Origin: Zoogloea sp041917255
GTDB lineage: Bacteria > Pseudomonadota > Gammaproteobacteria > Burkholderiales > Rhodocyclaceae
NCBI GenBank assembly: GCA_041917255.1
Contig: JAYRYA010000021.1
Location: 1-64,000, forward strand
Reading direction: 5' to 3'
Length of the DNA: 64,000 bases
The position numbers and the translations under genes were made by a program. Below are positions 1 to 7,523 of the stretch, piece by piece; the stretch's first letter is position 1; each line of letters opens with the position of its first letter. The notes under the pieces are model-generated. The model was not told the DNA's origin. It ran no database searches and saw only the letters and a list, made by a program, of their open reading frames with translations.

Positions 1-74
1 AGGATCTCCATCACCAACGCGCTCTTGCGCTTGGCTGTCCAACGTTTGATTTCGTCTTCCATCGCCGTACTCAT
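1..74 (-). CDS. Transposase OrfA, 5' fragment
   Basis: Only the first 24 residues are inside the window (MSTAMEDEIKRWTAKRKSAL, then VMEI). This start closely resembles the N-terminus of small HTH transposase subunits (OrfA, DUF1153-like) that accompany IS3-family elements; the recognition is from memory, not a search. In the complete element such a protein binds the IS ends and is usually followed by an overlapping OrfB carrying the DDE catalytic domain. The start is ATG at 72-74, preceded at a good distance by AAAGGAA. Whether the element is intact cannot be told from here. Confidence 0.55.
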   Translation of the reverse strand, partial: MSTAMEDEIKRWTAKRKSALVMEI

Positions 75-122
75 GTGTCGTTCCTTTCAAGGTTAACACC
101 TGAGCAGGGTTTTACTGGGTCA
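1..122 (-). mobile_element. Partial insertion sequence end (IS3-like)
   Basis: The left edge holds the 5' end of a transposase OrfA reading leftwards, its ribosome binding site (AAAGGAA, reverse strand) and about 45 bp of terminal DNA. The likely terminus is near 122, where the reverse strand reads TGACCCAGTAAAACCC, giving the TG...CA ends usual for IS3-family elements. The other end lies outside the window, so neither the inverted repeats nor a target duplication can be confirmed. The next base pairs belong to a kinase gene missing its N-terminus, which fits an insertion junction. Confidence 0.55.
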
Positions 123-126
123 ATAC

Positions 127-2016
127 ATGATCGCTGGCGAAGTGGGGGCCGCCGCTGACGCACGGCACGAAAACGCCGAACGGCTCACCCGCCTGGTTGG
201 GCTGCACAGCAGCGACGCGCTTGTGCGCAACGATCCGGCTGCCGCTGCCGAGATGCTGGCCGTGCTCGGTGCCGACCGCGACGTGATCGCCGTCACCATC
301 CACGATGCCGCCGGCAGCGAGTTCGTCCGTTACCAAAGCCCGCTGACGAACCACGCCGTACTGCTCGACACGATTGCCCGCCTTCACAGCGGGAAGGTGG
401 GCCCCGATGTTACGCTGAATGCTGGCGCCCCGACGCTGCTGGCACTGAGCGACGCCCCATTCCTCGAGATCGCCCAACCCATCCGCGCCGGCGACCAGCC
501 CCTGGGTACCATCGAAGCCTACTTCGACCTTTCGCCGCTCAACCGGCTGATCCGGGAACGGATCGCCACCGCGGCGACCATCCTCCTCGCCGCCGGACTT
601 CTCGCGTGGCTGCTGGCCGCCCGCCTCCAGCGACTGATCGCGGCGCCGATCGAGGACTTTGCCCATCACCTCGACAAGATCGCGGACACCGGCGATTACA
701 GCGTGCGCACCGTGCCAGTGGGGCACAACGAGATTGGCACGCTGATGCACGGATTCAACGCCATGCTCGATCAGATCGAGCGCGGACACCTTAAACTGCG
801 CGAGGCGCGGGATTCTGCCGAGGAAGCCAGCCGGGCCAAATCCATGTTTCTGGCCACCATGAGCCACGAGATACGCAACCCGATGAACGGCGTCATCGGC
901 ATGGCCGACCTGCTCGCCTTCACCCGGCTCGATGACAAGCAGCAACATCTGCTGCGTCACATCCGCATCTCGGCCGACAGCCTGATGCGGGTGATCAACG
1001 ACATCCTGGATTTCTCCAAGCTCGAGGCCGCCCGGATGGACGTGGATGCCGTGTGGTGCAGCCCCAGGGAGATCATTGAGGACATTGCGGCCTTCTTCCA
1101 GTTTCAGGCCGCCGAAAAGGGCTTGATGATCCGCTGCCACATCGCCGACGATCTGCCGCCCTTGGCCAAGATCGATCCGATCCGCCTGCGCCAGGTGCTG
1201 GGCAACCTCATCGCCAACGCCATCAAGTTTACAAACAGCGGCGAGATCGTGCTGAGCGTTGATCAGCGGTGTCTGGCCAGTGGCGACGACACCCCGCTGT
1301 CGCTCTTCCATTTCAGTGTGCGGGATAGCGGCATCGGCATCGATCCAGGCGTGTTGCCTCGCCTGTTCACCCCCTTCACCCAGGCCGACAGTTCCTACGC
1401 TCGTCGTTTTGGCGGCACCGGGTTGGGCCTGGCGATCTGCCAGCAGCTGGTTGATCTGATGGGTGGCGAGATCGGCGTGGAGAGCAGGCCGGGAGAAGGG
1501 TCGAACTTCTGGTTCTCGATCAGCGCATCGGTGCAGCGCACCGTTGCCCCGCCCGCCAATACACCAAGCCACCCCCTCGACACCCGCGGCAGTGCCTTGC
1601 AACTGGCAGGGCTGCGGGTGCTCGTCGCCGACGACGACGCCCTCAGTCAGGTCCTTGCCACTGCGCATCTCGCGCAGTTTCATTGCGAGGTGACCACCGC
1701 CAGCAACGGCGCCGAAGTCCTTGAACGACTCGAACGCGGCGCCTTCGACGTGATCCTGATGGATGGCCAGATGCCGCTGGTGGATGGCTACGAAACGACC
1801 CGGCGCATCCGGGAGCAGGAACGCAGCGGCCTTCGCCCCCAGCGAATCGCCATCGTCGCGGTCACCGGCAATGTCGCCGAGCGCGAACTCGCACGGGAAA
1901 GTGGCATGGATGATTTCCTCGCCAAGCCCTACAGCCAGGGTGCGCTGCGGGATGTGCTGATCCGCCATCGCCCCAAGATGCGCTGCAGCCGCGTGGTACG
2001 GGATTCAGCCACCTGA
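127..2016 (+). CDS. Hybrid sensor histidine kinase, 5'-truncated at an IS junction
   Basis: Inner-membrane hybrid kinase that should autophosphorylate on His and pass phosphate to its own receiver. Visible parts: a CHASE8-like extracytoplasmic region (about residues 10-145), one transmembrane helix (about 147-168), HAMP, HisKA with the H-box MSHEIRNP (His247), HATPase with N-box, DSGIGI and GGTGLGLA, and a C-terminal receiver (about 500-615) with phosphoacceptor Asp546 in LMDGQMP and a conserved Lys in FLAKP. The family normally starts with a first transmembrane helix some 30-50 residues before the CHASE8 part; here the reading frame is cut by IS-like DNA ending near 122, and ATG 127 has no convincing ribosome binding site. 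The gene is therefore probably a disrupted remnant, although everything downstream is intact. No partner response regulator is adjacent. Confidence 0.85.
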   Translation: MIAGEVGAAADARHENAERLTRLVGLHSSDALVRNDPAAAAEMLAVLGADRDVIAVTIHDAAGSEFVRYQSPLTNHAVLLDTIARLHSGKVGPDVTLNAGAPTLLALSDAPFLEIAQPIRAGDQPLGTIEAYFDLSPLNRLIRERIATAATILLAAGLLAWLLAARLQRLIAAPIEDFAHHLDKIADTGDYSVRTVPVGHNEIGTLMHGFNAMLDQIERGHLKLREARDSAEEASRAKSMFLATMSHEIRNPMNGVIGMADLLAFTRLDDKQQHLLRHIRISADSLMRVINDILDFSKLEAARMDVDAVWCSPREIIEDIAAFFQFQAAEKGLMIRCHIADDLPPLAKIDPIRLRQVLGNLIANAIKFTNSGEIVLSVDQRCLASGDDTPLSLFHFSVRDSGIGIDPGVLPRLFTPFTQADSSYARRFGGTGLGLAICQQLVDLMGGEIGVESRPGEGSNFWFSISASVQRTVAPPANTPSHPLDTRGSALQLAGLRVLVADDDALSQVLATAHLAQFHCEVTTASNGAEVLERLERGAFDVILMDGQMPLVDGYETTRRIREQERSGLRPQRIAIVAVTGNVAERELARESGMDDFLAKPYSQGALRDVLIRHRPKMRCSRVVRDSAT

Positions 2017-2193
2017 AAAGTACATGTTCGGCGGTGATTTGATACGTCAGGTATGAAATCACGGCATGCCATTGATGGCGCGAATGCTCCACATTCGATC
2101 CACGGTGTATCCAGCGCCAATCCACAGACTTATCCACACGCGCCGGCCCCTGTGCCAGAATGCGGCCCCGCCGTCCCCGCCCCAGCTCTGCCC

Positions 2194-2859
2194 ATGTCGC
2201 TCCCCCCGCCGATCTATACGCCACCTGCCGGACCGCTCAAGATCGTCCATCTCGACGAGGCCCTGATCGTCCTCGACAAGCCCTCCGGGCTGCTGTCGGT
2301 GCCAGGCCGCGGCCCGGCCCACACCGACAGCCTGGCAAGCCGGGTCCAGGCAGCATTCCCCGATGCGCGCGTCGTCCATCGACTCGACATGGCAACCTCG
2401 GGGCTCATCGTGATGGCCCGCGGCGCGGCAATGGAGCGGGCGCTCAGCATCGCCTTCCAGCAGCGGCAGGTGGAAAAACTTTACGTGGCGATGGTGGCCG
2501 GCCAACTGGCCGATGACCGCGGCGAAATCGACCTGCCGCTCATCGCCGACTGGCCCAACCGGCCCCGGCAGAAGGTGGATTTCGAGCTGGGCAAACCGTC
2601 GCTCACCGGCTTCGAGGTGCTTTCCCGCAACCCCGCCAGCAACACCAGCCGGGTGGCGCTTCGCCCGCACACCGGGCGCTCCCACCAGCTGCGGGTGCAT
2701 CTGCTGGCCATCGGCCATCCGATCCTGGGGGATGAGCTGTACGCGGACGAAGCCAGCCGCGCCGCTGCGCCGCGCCTGCTGCTGCACGCCACGGCGCTGG
2801 CCCTGCCCCATCCGATGGGCGGCGCGATGCTGAAACTGGAGAGTGCGCCGGATTTCTGA
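2194..2859 (+). CDS. RluA-family RNA pseudouridine synthase
   Basis: Isomerises uridine to pseudouridine in structured RNA, in the cytoplasm. The 221-residue product carries the RluA signature HRLDMATSGLIVMAR with the catalytic Asp, and the later motif HTGRSHQLRVHLLAIGHPILGD. There is no S4 domain, so it resembles RluA itself (23S rRNA U746/tRNA U32) more than RluC/RluD. An in-frame ATG at 2053 would add 47 low-complexity residues; ATG 2194 is chosen because the family similarity begins just after it. The gene converges on fbpC with only 18 bp between stop codons and no visible terminator. Exact RNA target is inferred. Confidence 0.85.
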   Translation: MSLPPPIYTPPAGPLKIVHLDEALIVLDKPSGLLSVPGRGPAHTDSLASRVQAAFPDARVVHRLDMATSGLIVMARGAAMERALSIAFQQRQVEKLYVAMVAGQLADDRGEIDLPLIADWPNRPRQKVDFELGKPSLTGFEVLSRNPASNTSRVALRPHTGRSHQLRVHLLAIGHPILGDELYADEASRAAAPRLLLHATALALPHPMGGAMLKLESAPDF

Positions 2860-2877
2860 GCGCCGGTGGTGAAAGGC

Positions 2878-3945
2878 TCAGTCGGTGTGCCGGAAGGCGA
2901 TCACGTGGTCGGCCTCCAGCCGCACCCCGATCGCCTCGCCAAGGGCGTGATCATGATGGGACGGCACCAGCGACAGCACCTCGGTACCGCTGGCAAGGCG
3001 CAGGGTGTACAGGATGTCGGCGCCACGAAAGGCCTTGTGGCGCACTTCGGCGCGAGTCGGGCTGGCGTCGTCGTGGATCACGTCGTCGGGTCGCAGCAGC
3101 ACATCCACGCCGCAGCCCTTGCCGCAGGCCGCGCAGCCGACGCCGCACTCCACCGGCACGCCGGAATCCAGCTCGCCCAGTTCGATCCTCACCCGGTTGG
3201 CGTCGAGCACGGTGCCCGGCACGAAAACGCCCTTGCCGACGAAATCCGCCACGAAACGGTTGGCCGGCTGGTGGTAAAGGTTGTAGGGCGTGTCCCACTG
3301 CTGGATGCGGCCCTCGTACATCACACCGATCTCGTCGGCCATCGCAAAGGCCTCGTGCTGGTCGTGGGTCACCAGCACCGCGGTCATGCCCTCGCTCTTG
3401 AGGATCTCGCGCACCTCGACCGACAGCCGCTCGCGCAGATCCACGTCGAGGTTTGAAAACGGCTCGTCGAGCAGCACCAGTTCCGGCCGCGGCGCCAGCG
3501 CCCGGGCCAAGGCCACCCGCTGCTGCTGGCCGCCGGAGAGCTCGTGGGGAAACTTGCGCCCCTGCCCCGCCAGGCCCACGGTGGCAAGCAGCGACTCGAC
3601 CCGCTGTCCACGCTCGGCCGCCGACACCCCGCGCAGGCCAAAGCCCACGTTGTCCTCGACGGTGAGGTGGGGAAACAGCGCGTAATCCTGGAACACCATC
3701 CCCACCCGCCGGCGCTCGGGTGGCACCCGGAAGCCGGCGCGGCTCATGGATTCGTCGTGGATCAGGATCTCGCCGCCAGAGACTTCCTCGAAGCCCGCAA
3801 TACAGCGCAGCAAGGTTGTCTTGCCGCAACCGGACGGCCCCAGCAGGCAGGCAATGCTGCCCTGCTCAAGACGAAAATCGACGCCATTGACGACAGTGTG
3901 GCGGCCGTAGCGTTGGGCAACCGCCTTGAGTTCTAGCTTGGACAT
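2878..3945 (-). CDS. fbpC: Ferric iron ABC transporter, ATP-binding subunit
   Basis: ATPase that drives periplasmic-binding-protein-dependent Fe(III) uptake through the adjacent FbpB permease. The 355-residue protein shows Walker A GPSGCGKT (36-43), signature LSGGQQQR (137-143), Walker B LVLLDE (156-161) and H-loop His194, followed by a TOBE-type regulatory domain. Unusually the regulatory domain contains four cysteines in CX3CX2CX3C spacing (267, 271, 274, 278). Start ATG 3945 is chosen over an upstream in-frame start because the conserved N-terminus MSKLELKAVAQ begins there. It is transcribed away from fbpB, with a Fur-box-like dyad just before its start, so iron repression is likely. Confidence 0.92.
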   Translation of the reverse strand: MSKLELKAVAQRYGRHTVVNGVDFRLEQGSIACLLGPSGCGKTTLLRCIAGFEEVSGGEILIHDESMSRAGFRVPPERRRVGMVFQDYALFPHLTVEDNVGFGLRGVSAAERGQRVESLLATVGLAGQGRKFPHELSGGQQQRVALARALAPRPELVLLDEPFSNLDVDLRERLSVEVREILKSEGMTAVLVTHDQHEAFAMADEIGVMYEGRIQQWDTPYNLYHQPANRFVADFVGKGVFVPGTVLDANRVRIELGELDSGVPVECGVGCAACGKGCGVDVLLRPDDVIHDDASPTRAEVRHKAFRGADILYTLRLASGTEVLSLVPSHHDHALGEAIGVRLEADHVIAFRHTD

Positions 3946-3950
3946 GCAAT

Positions 3951-3965
3951 CAATTATAATTCTCA
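3951..3965. promoter_or_regulatory. Fur-box-like dyad between fbpC and fbpB
   Basis: Read on the minus strand the 15 bp are TGAGAAT-T-ATAATTG, matching 10 of 14 fixed positions of the 7-1-7 Fur consensus TGATAAT-N-ATTATCA. It lies 6 bp before the fbpC start and about 20 bp before fbpB, in a short AT-rich stretch between divergent iron-uptake genes, so one Fur dimer could silence both. Based on pattern and context only. Confidence 0.5.
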
Positions 3966-3985
3966 TCCAGGCCAAAAAGAACGCC

Positions 3986-5653
3986 ATGAACTCACGTCAT
4001 CCAGCTCCATCCGTCACCGGCACGGTTTCCCGACATCTCTCGCCCCTCGTCATTACCGCGCTTGCCGTTGCGCTGCTGGCCGGCTTGCCTGTTGCCAGCG
4101 TGGGCTTCAACCTGCTGGCCGGCGGAACCAGCGCCACCTGGAGCCATCTGGCGAGCACCGTGCTGCCCGAATACATCCAGAACTCCCTGGCCTTGTGCCT
4201 GGGTGTGGCCTGCGGGGTGGCGATTGTCGGCGTCGCGACCGCCTGGCTCACCACGATGCACGATTTCCCAGGTCGGCGCATCTTCGACTGGGCGCTGGTG
4301 TTGCCGCTGGCGATGCCGGCCTACGTCATGGCCTACGTTTACACCGATTTCCTGCAGTTCGTCGGCCCGGTGCAAACGACGCTGCGCGAAGCTTTCGGCT
4401 GGGAATACGGCGACTATCGCTTCCCCGACATCCGCACCCTGCCCGGCGCGATGCTGATGTTTGTCTTCGTGCTCTACCCCTATGTCTATCTGCTCGCCCG
4501 CACCGCCTTCCTCGAGCGCGCCGGGGGTGTGCTGGAGGCCGCGCGCACCCTTGGCGTCGGGCCGTGGCGGGCCTTCTTCACGGTGTCACTGCCCCTCGCT
4601 CGCCCAGCCATCGCCGCAGGCGTGGCCCTGGCGCTGATGGAAACCCTGGCCGATTACGGCACCGTCGCCTACTTTGCGGTCAATACCTTCACCACCGGCA
4701 TCTACCGGGCGTGGTTCTCCCTGGGCGACCGGATCGCCTCGGCCCAGCTGGCGGCGATCCTGCTGGGCTTCGTGCTGCTTCTGGTGGCCTTCGAGCGGAT
4801 CACGCGGGGTCGCGCGCGCTACCACAACACGTCCAACCGCCATCGCCCGCCGGCACCTCGGCTGTCGGGCCTTGCAGGGCTGGCGGCCACCCTCGTCTGC
4901 CTCACGCCGCTGACGTTGGGCTTCCTGCTCCCGGGTGGGCTGCTGCTGCGCATGGCGCTCGGCGAAGGGGATGCCCAGTTTGGCGAACGTTTCGTGATGC
5001 TGGCCCGCAACAGCTTCACTCTGGCCGGGCTTACCGGGCTCATCGCCGTCGTGCTGGCGGTGCTGCTGGCCTATAGCGCGCGGCTGTCGAAAACCCTGCT
5101 CGCCACCGGCCTCAACCGGATGGTCGGCCTGGGCTATGCGGTGCCGGGCACAGTGATTGCCGTGGGCGTGCTGATCCCCGTCACCCGCCTCGACAACTGG
5201 CTGGCCGGGCAGTGGGAGGCGTGGTTCGGCACCAATCCGGGCCTGCTTCTCACCGGCGGCATCGCGGCGCTGATCTACGCTTACCTGGCGCGCTTCCTGT
5301 CGGTGGCGCTGCAGACCGTTGACGCCAGCCTCGCCAAGATTACCCCCAGCATGGATGACGCGGCCCGCAGCCTGGGCCTTGGCCAGGGCGACACCCTGCG
5401 CAGGGTGCACGTGCCCATCCTGCGTGGCAGCCTGCTCACCGCCGGGCTGCTGGTTTTTGTGGATGTGATGAAGGAGCTGCCCGCCACGCTGGTGATGCGC
5501 CCGTTCAACTTCGACACCCTCGCCACCCAGGCCTACACGCTGGCCTCCGATGAGCGGCTGGCCGAAGCCTCCACGGCAGCGCTGGCGATTGTCGCGGTGG
5601 GCCTCCTGCCGCTGATCGCCCTGTCGCATCAGATCTCGCGGGATCGCAAGTAG
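3986..5653 (+). CDS. fbpB: Ferric iron ABC transporter permease (fused two-domain)
   Basis: Inner-membrane channel for Fe(III), partner of FbpC and FbpA. The 555-residue protein contains two homologous six-helix permease halves, each with an EAA-type coupling loop: GVGPWRAFFTVSLPLARP (about residues 205-222) and GLGQGDTLRRVHVPILRG (about 468-485). The duplicated layout and length are typical of FbpB/SfuB-type iron permeases. Start ATG 3986 is preferred over an in-frame ATG at 3926, which would place the start inside the divergent fbpC gene. It is followed by a bidirectional terminator shared with convergent fbpA. Confidence 0.92.
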   Translation: MNSRHPAPSVTGTVSRHLSPLVITALAVALLAGLPVASVGFNLLAGGTSATWSHLASTVLPEYIQNSLALCLGVACGVAIVGVATAWLTTMHDFPGRRIFDWALVLPLAMPAYVMAYVYTDFLQFVGPVQTTLREAFGWEYGDYRFPDIRTLPGAMLMFVFVLYPYVYLLARTAFLERAGGVLEAARTLGVGPWRAFFTVSLPLARPAIAAGVALALMETLADYGTVAYFAVNTFTTGIYRAWFSLGDRIASAQLAAILLGFVLLLVAFERITRGRARYHNTSNRHRPPAPRLSGLAGLAATLVCLTPLTLGFLLPGGLLLRMALGEGDAQFGERFVMLARNSFTLAGLTGLIAVVLAVLLAYSARLSKTLLATGLNRMVGLGYAVPGTVIAVGVLIPVTRLDNWLAGQWEAWFGTNPGLLLTGGIAALIYAYLARFLSVALQTVDASLAKITPSMDDAARSLGLGQGDTLRRVHVPILRGSLLTAGLLVFVDVMKELPATLVMRPFNFDTLATQAYTLASDERLAEASTAALAIVAVGLLPLIALSHQISRDRK

Positions 5654-5691
5654 CCGCCTACCGGCGCTCCACACTTATGCCCAAAAAAGCC

Positions 5692-5725
5692 GAACGCCCC
5701 GACATTGCGGGGCGTTCCTGTTTTT
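5692..5725. terminator. Bidirectional Rho-independent terminator
   Basis: Perfect 9-bp stem GAACGCCCC/GGGGCGTTC (5692-5700 and 5709-5717) with a 7-nt loop. On the plus strand it is followed by CTGTTTTT; on the minus strand by the complement of CCCAAAAAAG. It separates convergent fbpB and fbpA. Confidence 0.85.
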
Positions 5726-5740
5726 GGCGGATGATCCGGC

Positions 5741-6757
5741 TTACTTGTAGCCGGCCCGGTCGAAGATCATCTGGGCCTTCACCTGGTACATCTCCAGCTG
5801 CTTCACCGGCAGATTGTCTGCCTTGAACTTGCCCAAGGCGTCGAGGGCCTTGTTGCTCACCTTGACGGAATCGACCACCGGCCACTCGTTGTTGCCATCG
5901 GCGAAGTAGCGCTGGGCGTCGTCAGACGCGAGGTATTCCAGGAACTTCACCGCCGCTTCCTTGTGCGGGGCGTGCTTGAGCACACCGGCACCAGAAACGT
6001 TGATGTGGGTGCCGGTGCTGGCCTGGTTGGGCCACACCACACCGACGCGCTCCATGGTCTTGACATCTTCCGGCTTGGTCGAACGCATCATCCGGGCGAT
6101 GTAATAAGTATTGGACAACGCCACCTGACATTCGCCGGCCGCCACCGCCTTGATCTGGTCGGTGTCGCCACCCTTGGGCGCGCGGGCAAAGTTGGCCACC
6201 ATGCCGCGAGCCCATTCCTCGGTCTTCGCCTCGCCCTGGTGAGCGATCACGGATGCGCCGAGCGACAGGTTGTATGGATGCGAGCCGGAGCGAGAACACA
6301 GCTTGCCCTTCAGCGCCGGCTTGGCAAGATCGTCATAGTTACGCACCTCGTCGGCCTTCACGCCCAGCTTGTTGTAGATGATGACTCGGGCGCGGGTCGA
6401 GAAAGAGAACCAGTCTTCGGTACGCAGGTGAGCCGGGATGCGCGATTCGAGCACCTTCGATTTCACCGGCACGAACAGCCCCATCTCGTGGGCCTTGGCC
6501 AGACGGGCTGCATCCACGGTGAGCAGGATGTCGGCCGGGCTGTTGGCGCCCTCGTTGCGGATGCGTTCGAGCAGTTCGTCTTCCTTGCCTTCGATGCGAT
6601 TGATGCGGATGCCGGTCTGTTTGGTGAAGTCGCTGTAGAGCGCCTCATCGGTCTGATAGTGGCGGGCCGAGTACAGGTTGAGTTCCTTGTCGTCGGCCTG
6701 GGCGCCGAAGACGATGCCAGCCAGGGCAACGGCGAGCACGGTGGACTTGCAGTTCAT
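5741..6757 (-). CDS. fbpA: Ferric iron ABC transporter, periplasmic binding protein
   Basis: Periplasmic Fe(III)-binding protein that delivers iron to FbpB. The 338-residue precursor has a Sec signal peptide with probable cleavage after AQA at residue 21 or 22. The mature part starts DDKELNLYSARHY, typical of FutA/FbpA proteins, and contains the paired tyrosines in SNTYYIARM that ligand iron in this family. It is transcribed alone, convergent with fbpB, with a strong Fur-box-like dyad 73 bp upstream. Together with fbpC and fbpB it makes a complete uptake system whose three genes lie on alternating strands. Confidence 0.93.
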   Translation of the reverse strand: MNCKSTVLAVALAGIVFGAQADDKELNLYSARHYQTDEALYSDFTKQTGIRINRIEGKEDELLERIRNEGANSPADILLTVDAARLAKAHEMGLFVPVKSKVLESRIPAHLRTEDWFSFSTRARVIIYNKLGVKADEVRNYDDLAKPALKGKLCSRSGSHPYNLSLGASVIAHQGEAKTEEWARGMVANFARAPKGGDTDQIKAVAAGECQVALSNTYYIARMMRSTKPEDVKTMERVGVVWPNQASTGTHINVSGAGVLKHAPHKEAAVKFLEYLASDDAQRYFADGNNEWPVVDSVKVSNKALDALGKFKADNLPVKQLEMYQVKAQMIFDRAGYK

Positions 6758-6829
6758 CAGTGGGACTCCGAAAAAGGCATAACGAAAAGAGGATGCCCGG
6801 AGTCTAACCAGCCTTATTGAAAATGTAAA

Positions 6830-6844
6830 TGCGACTGATTCTCA
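6830..6844. promoter_or_regulatory. Fur-box-like dyad upstream of fbpA
   Basis: The minus strand reads TGAGAAT-C-AGTCGCA: the first half-site is TGAGAAT, as in many proteobacterial Fur boxes, and the second half matches ATTCTCA at 5 of 7 positions. It lies 73-87 bp upstream of the fbpA start in a promoter-like position. Confidence 0.55.
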
Positions 6845-6854
6845 AAAGCACGTT

Positions 6855-7070
6855 TCATCCCGGTGCCGCCTTGGCCGCGGAACGCAGCTTCGTCACGGGT
6901 TCGCCCCCGACGCCCCAGTTGTCGGTGTCCACTTCGTCGATGATGACGAAGGTGGTAGCGCGGTTCTTACCCAGCACGTCCTGGAGCAGTTGGGTGACGC
7001 CCTCGATAAGCTCGGCTTTCTGGGCCGCGGTGGTGCCTTCGCGGGTGATGCGGATGTTCACGTAGGGCAT
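6855..7070 (-). CDS. 4-oxalocrotonate tautomerase-family protein
   Basis: Small tautomerase of 71 codons. The initiator Met is followed by Pro (MPYVNIRI); in this superfamily Pro1 of the processed protein is the catalytic base for keto-enol tautomerisation. Length and the GVGGEPV segment fit 4-OT/DmpI-type enzymes. It is followed upstream (7094) by a second, longer tautomerase, then by an MFS exporter and LysR regulator, which suggests one transcription unit handling a small organic acid. Substrate unknown. Confidence 0.85.
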   Translation of the reverse strand: MPYVNIRITREGTTAAQKAELIEGVTQLLQDVLGKNRATTFVIIDEVDTDNWGVGGEPVTKLRSAAKAAPG

Positions 7071-7093
7071 GGTCTTTGTCCCCTTGGGTTGGC

Positions 7094-7489
7094 TTACAGC
7101 AGTTGAGCGCGGATATGGCGGTATTCCTGGGTTTCGCCGGCATAGCCCCAGGCGTCCGCGGACGGCTCGTGGACGGTCACGTAGCTTGCGGGATGCAGCC
7201 CGGGCAACGCCGCAGACAGCGCATCGAACGCGGCACGAATGAAAGCGGCCTTCTGGGCCTTGGTATTGGTGCCCTCGGTGATGCGGATTTCCAGTACAGC
7301 GCCGGACGCTTCCGCGCCCAGCACTGTGCCGCCGACAAACCAGCTGTCCACCGGCAGTGGCTCCACGGCGACCACGGTCAGCTCACGCTTCTTGCCGAGC
7401 AGATCGACCGTCAACGTGGTGAGTTTGGTGGCAAGATCGGCGGTGGAGACATCCGCCGGCGAGGCGTTAGCGAGTTTCAGGTAGGGCAT
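7094..7489 (-). CDS. Tautomerase-family protein, 131 aa
   Basis: A second tautomerase-like protein, again starting Met-Pro (MPYLKLANAS), so the N-terminal catalytic proline is kept. At 131 residues it is about twice the length of 4-OT, like the fused-subunit or MIF/cis-CaaD-like members. The C-terminal half (VTVHEPSADAWGYAGETQEYR) resembles the tautomerase C-terminus. Start ATG 7489 is used because it generates the Pro1; an upstream in-frame start would bury it. It lies 23 bp upstream of the smaller tautomerase on the same strand, so the two are probably cotranscribed. Substrate unknown. Confidence 0.78.
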   Translation of the reverse strand: MPYLKLANASPADVSTADLATKLTTLTVDLLGKKRELTVVAVEPLPVDSWFVGGTVLGAEASGAVLEIRITEGTNTKAQKAAFIRAAFDALSAALPGLHPASYVTVHEPSADAWGYAGETQEYRHIRAQLL

Positions 7490-7523
7490 GGTGAGTTCTC
7501 CTTGGTGTCTGCAATAAAGACGG

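Noticed and set aside
112..1968. A 618-codon open frame antisense to the sensor kinase
   Set aside because: Shadow of the kinase; no family resemblance, while the plus strand carries HisKA, HATPase and receiver motifs.
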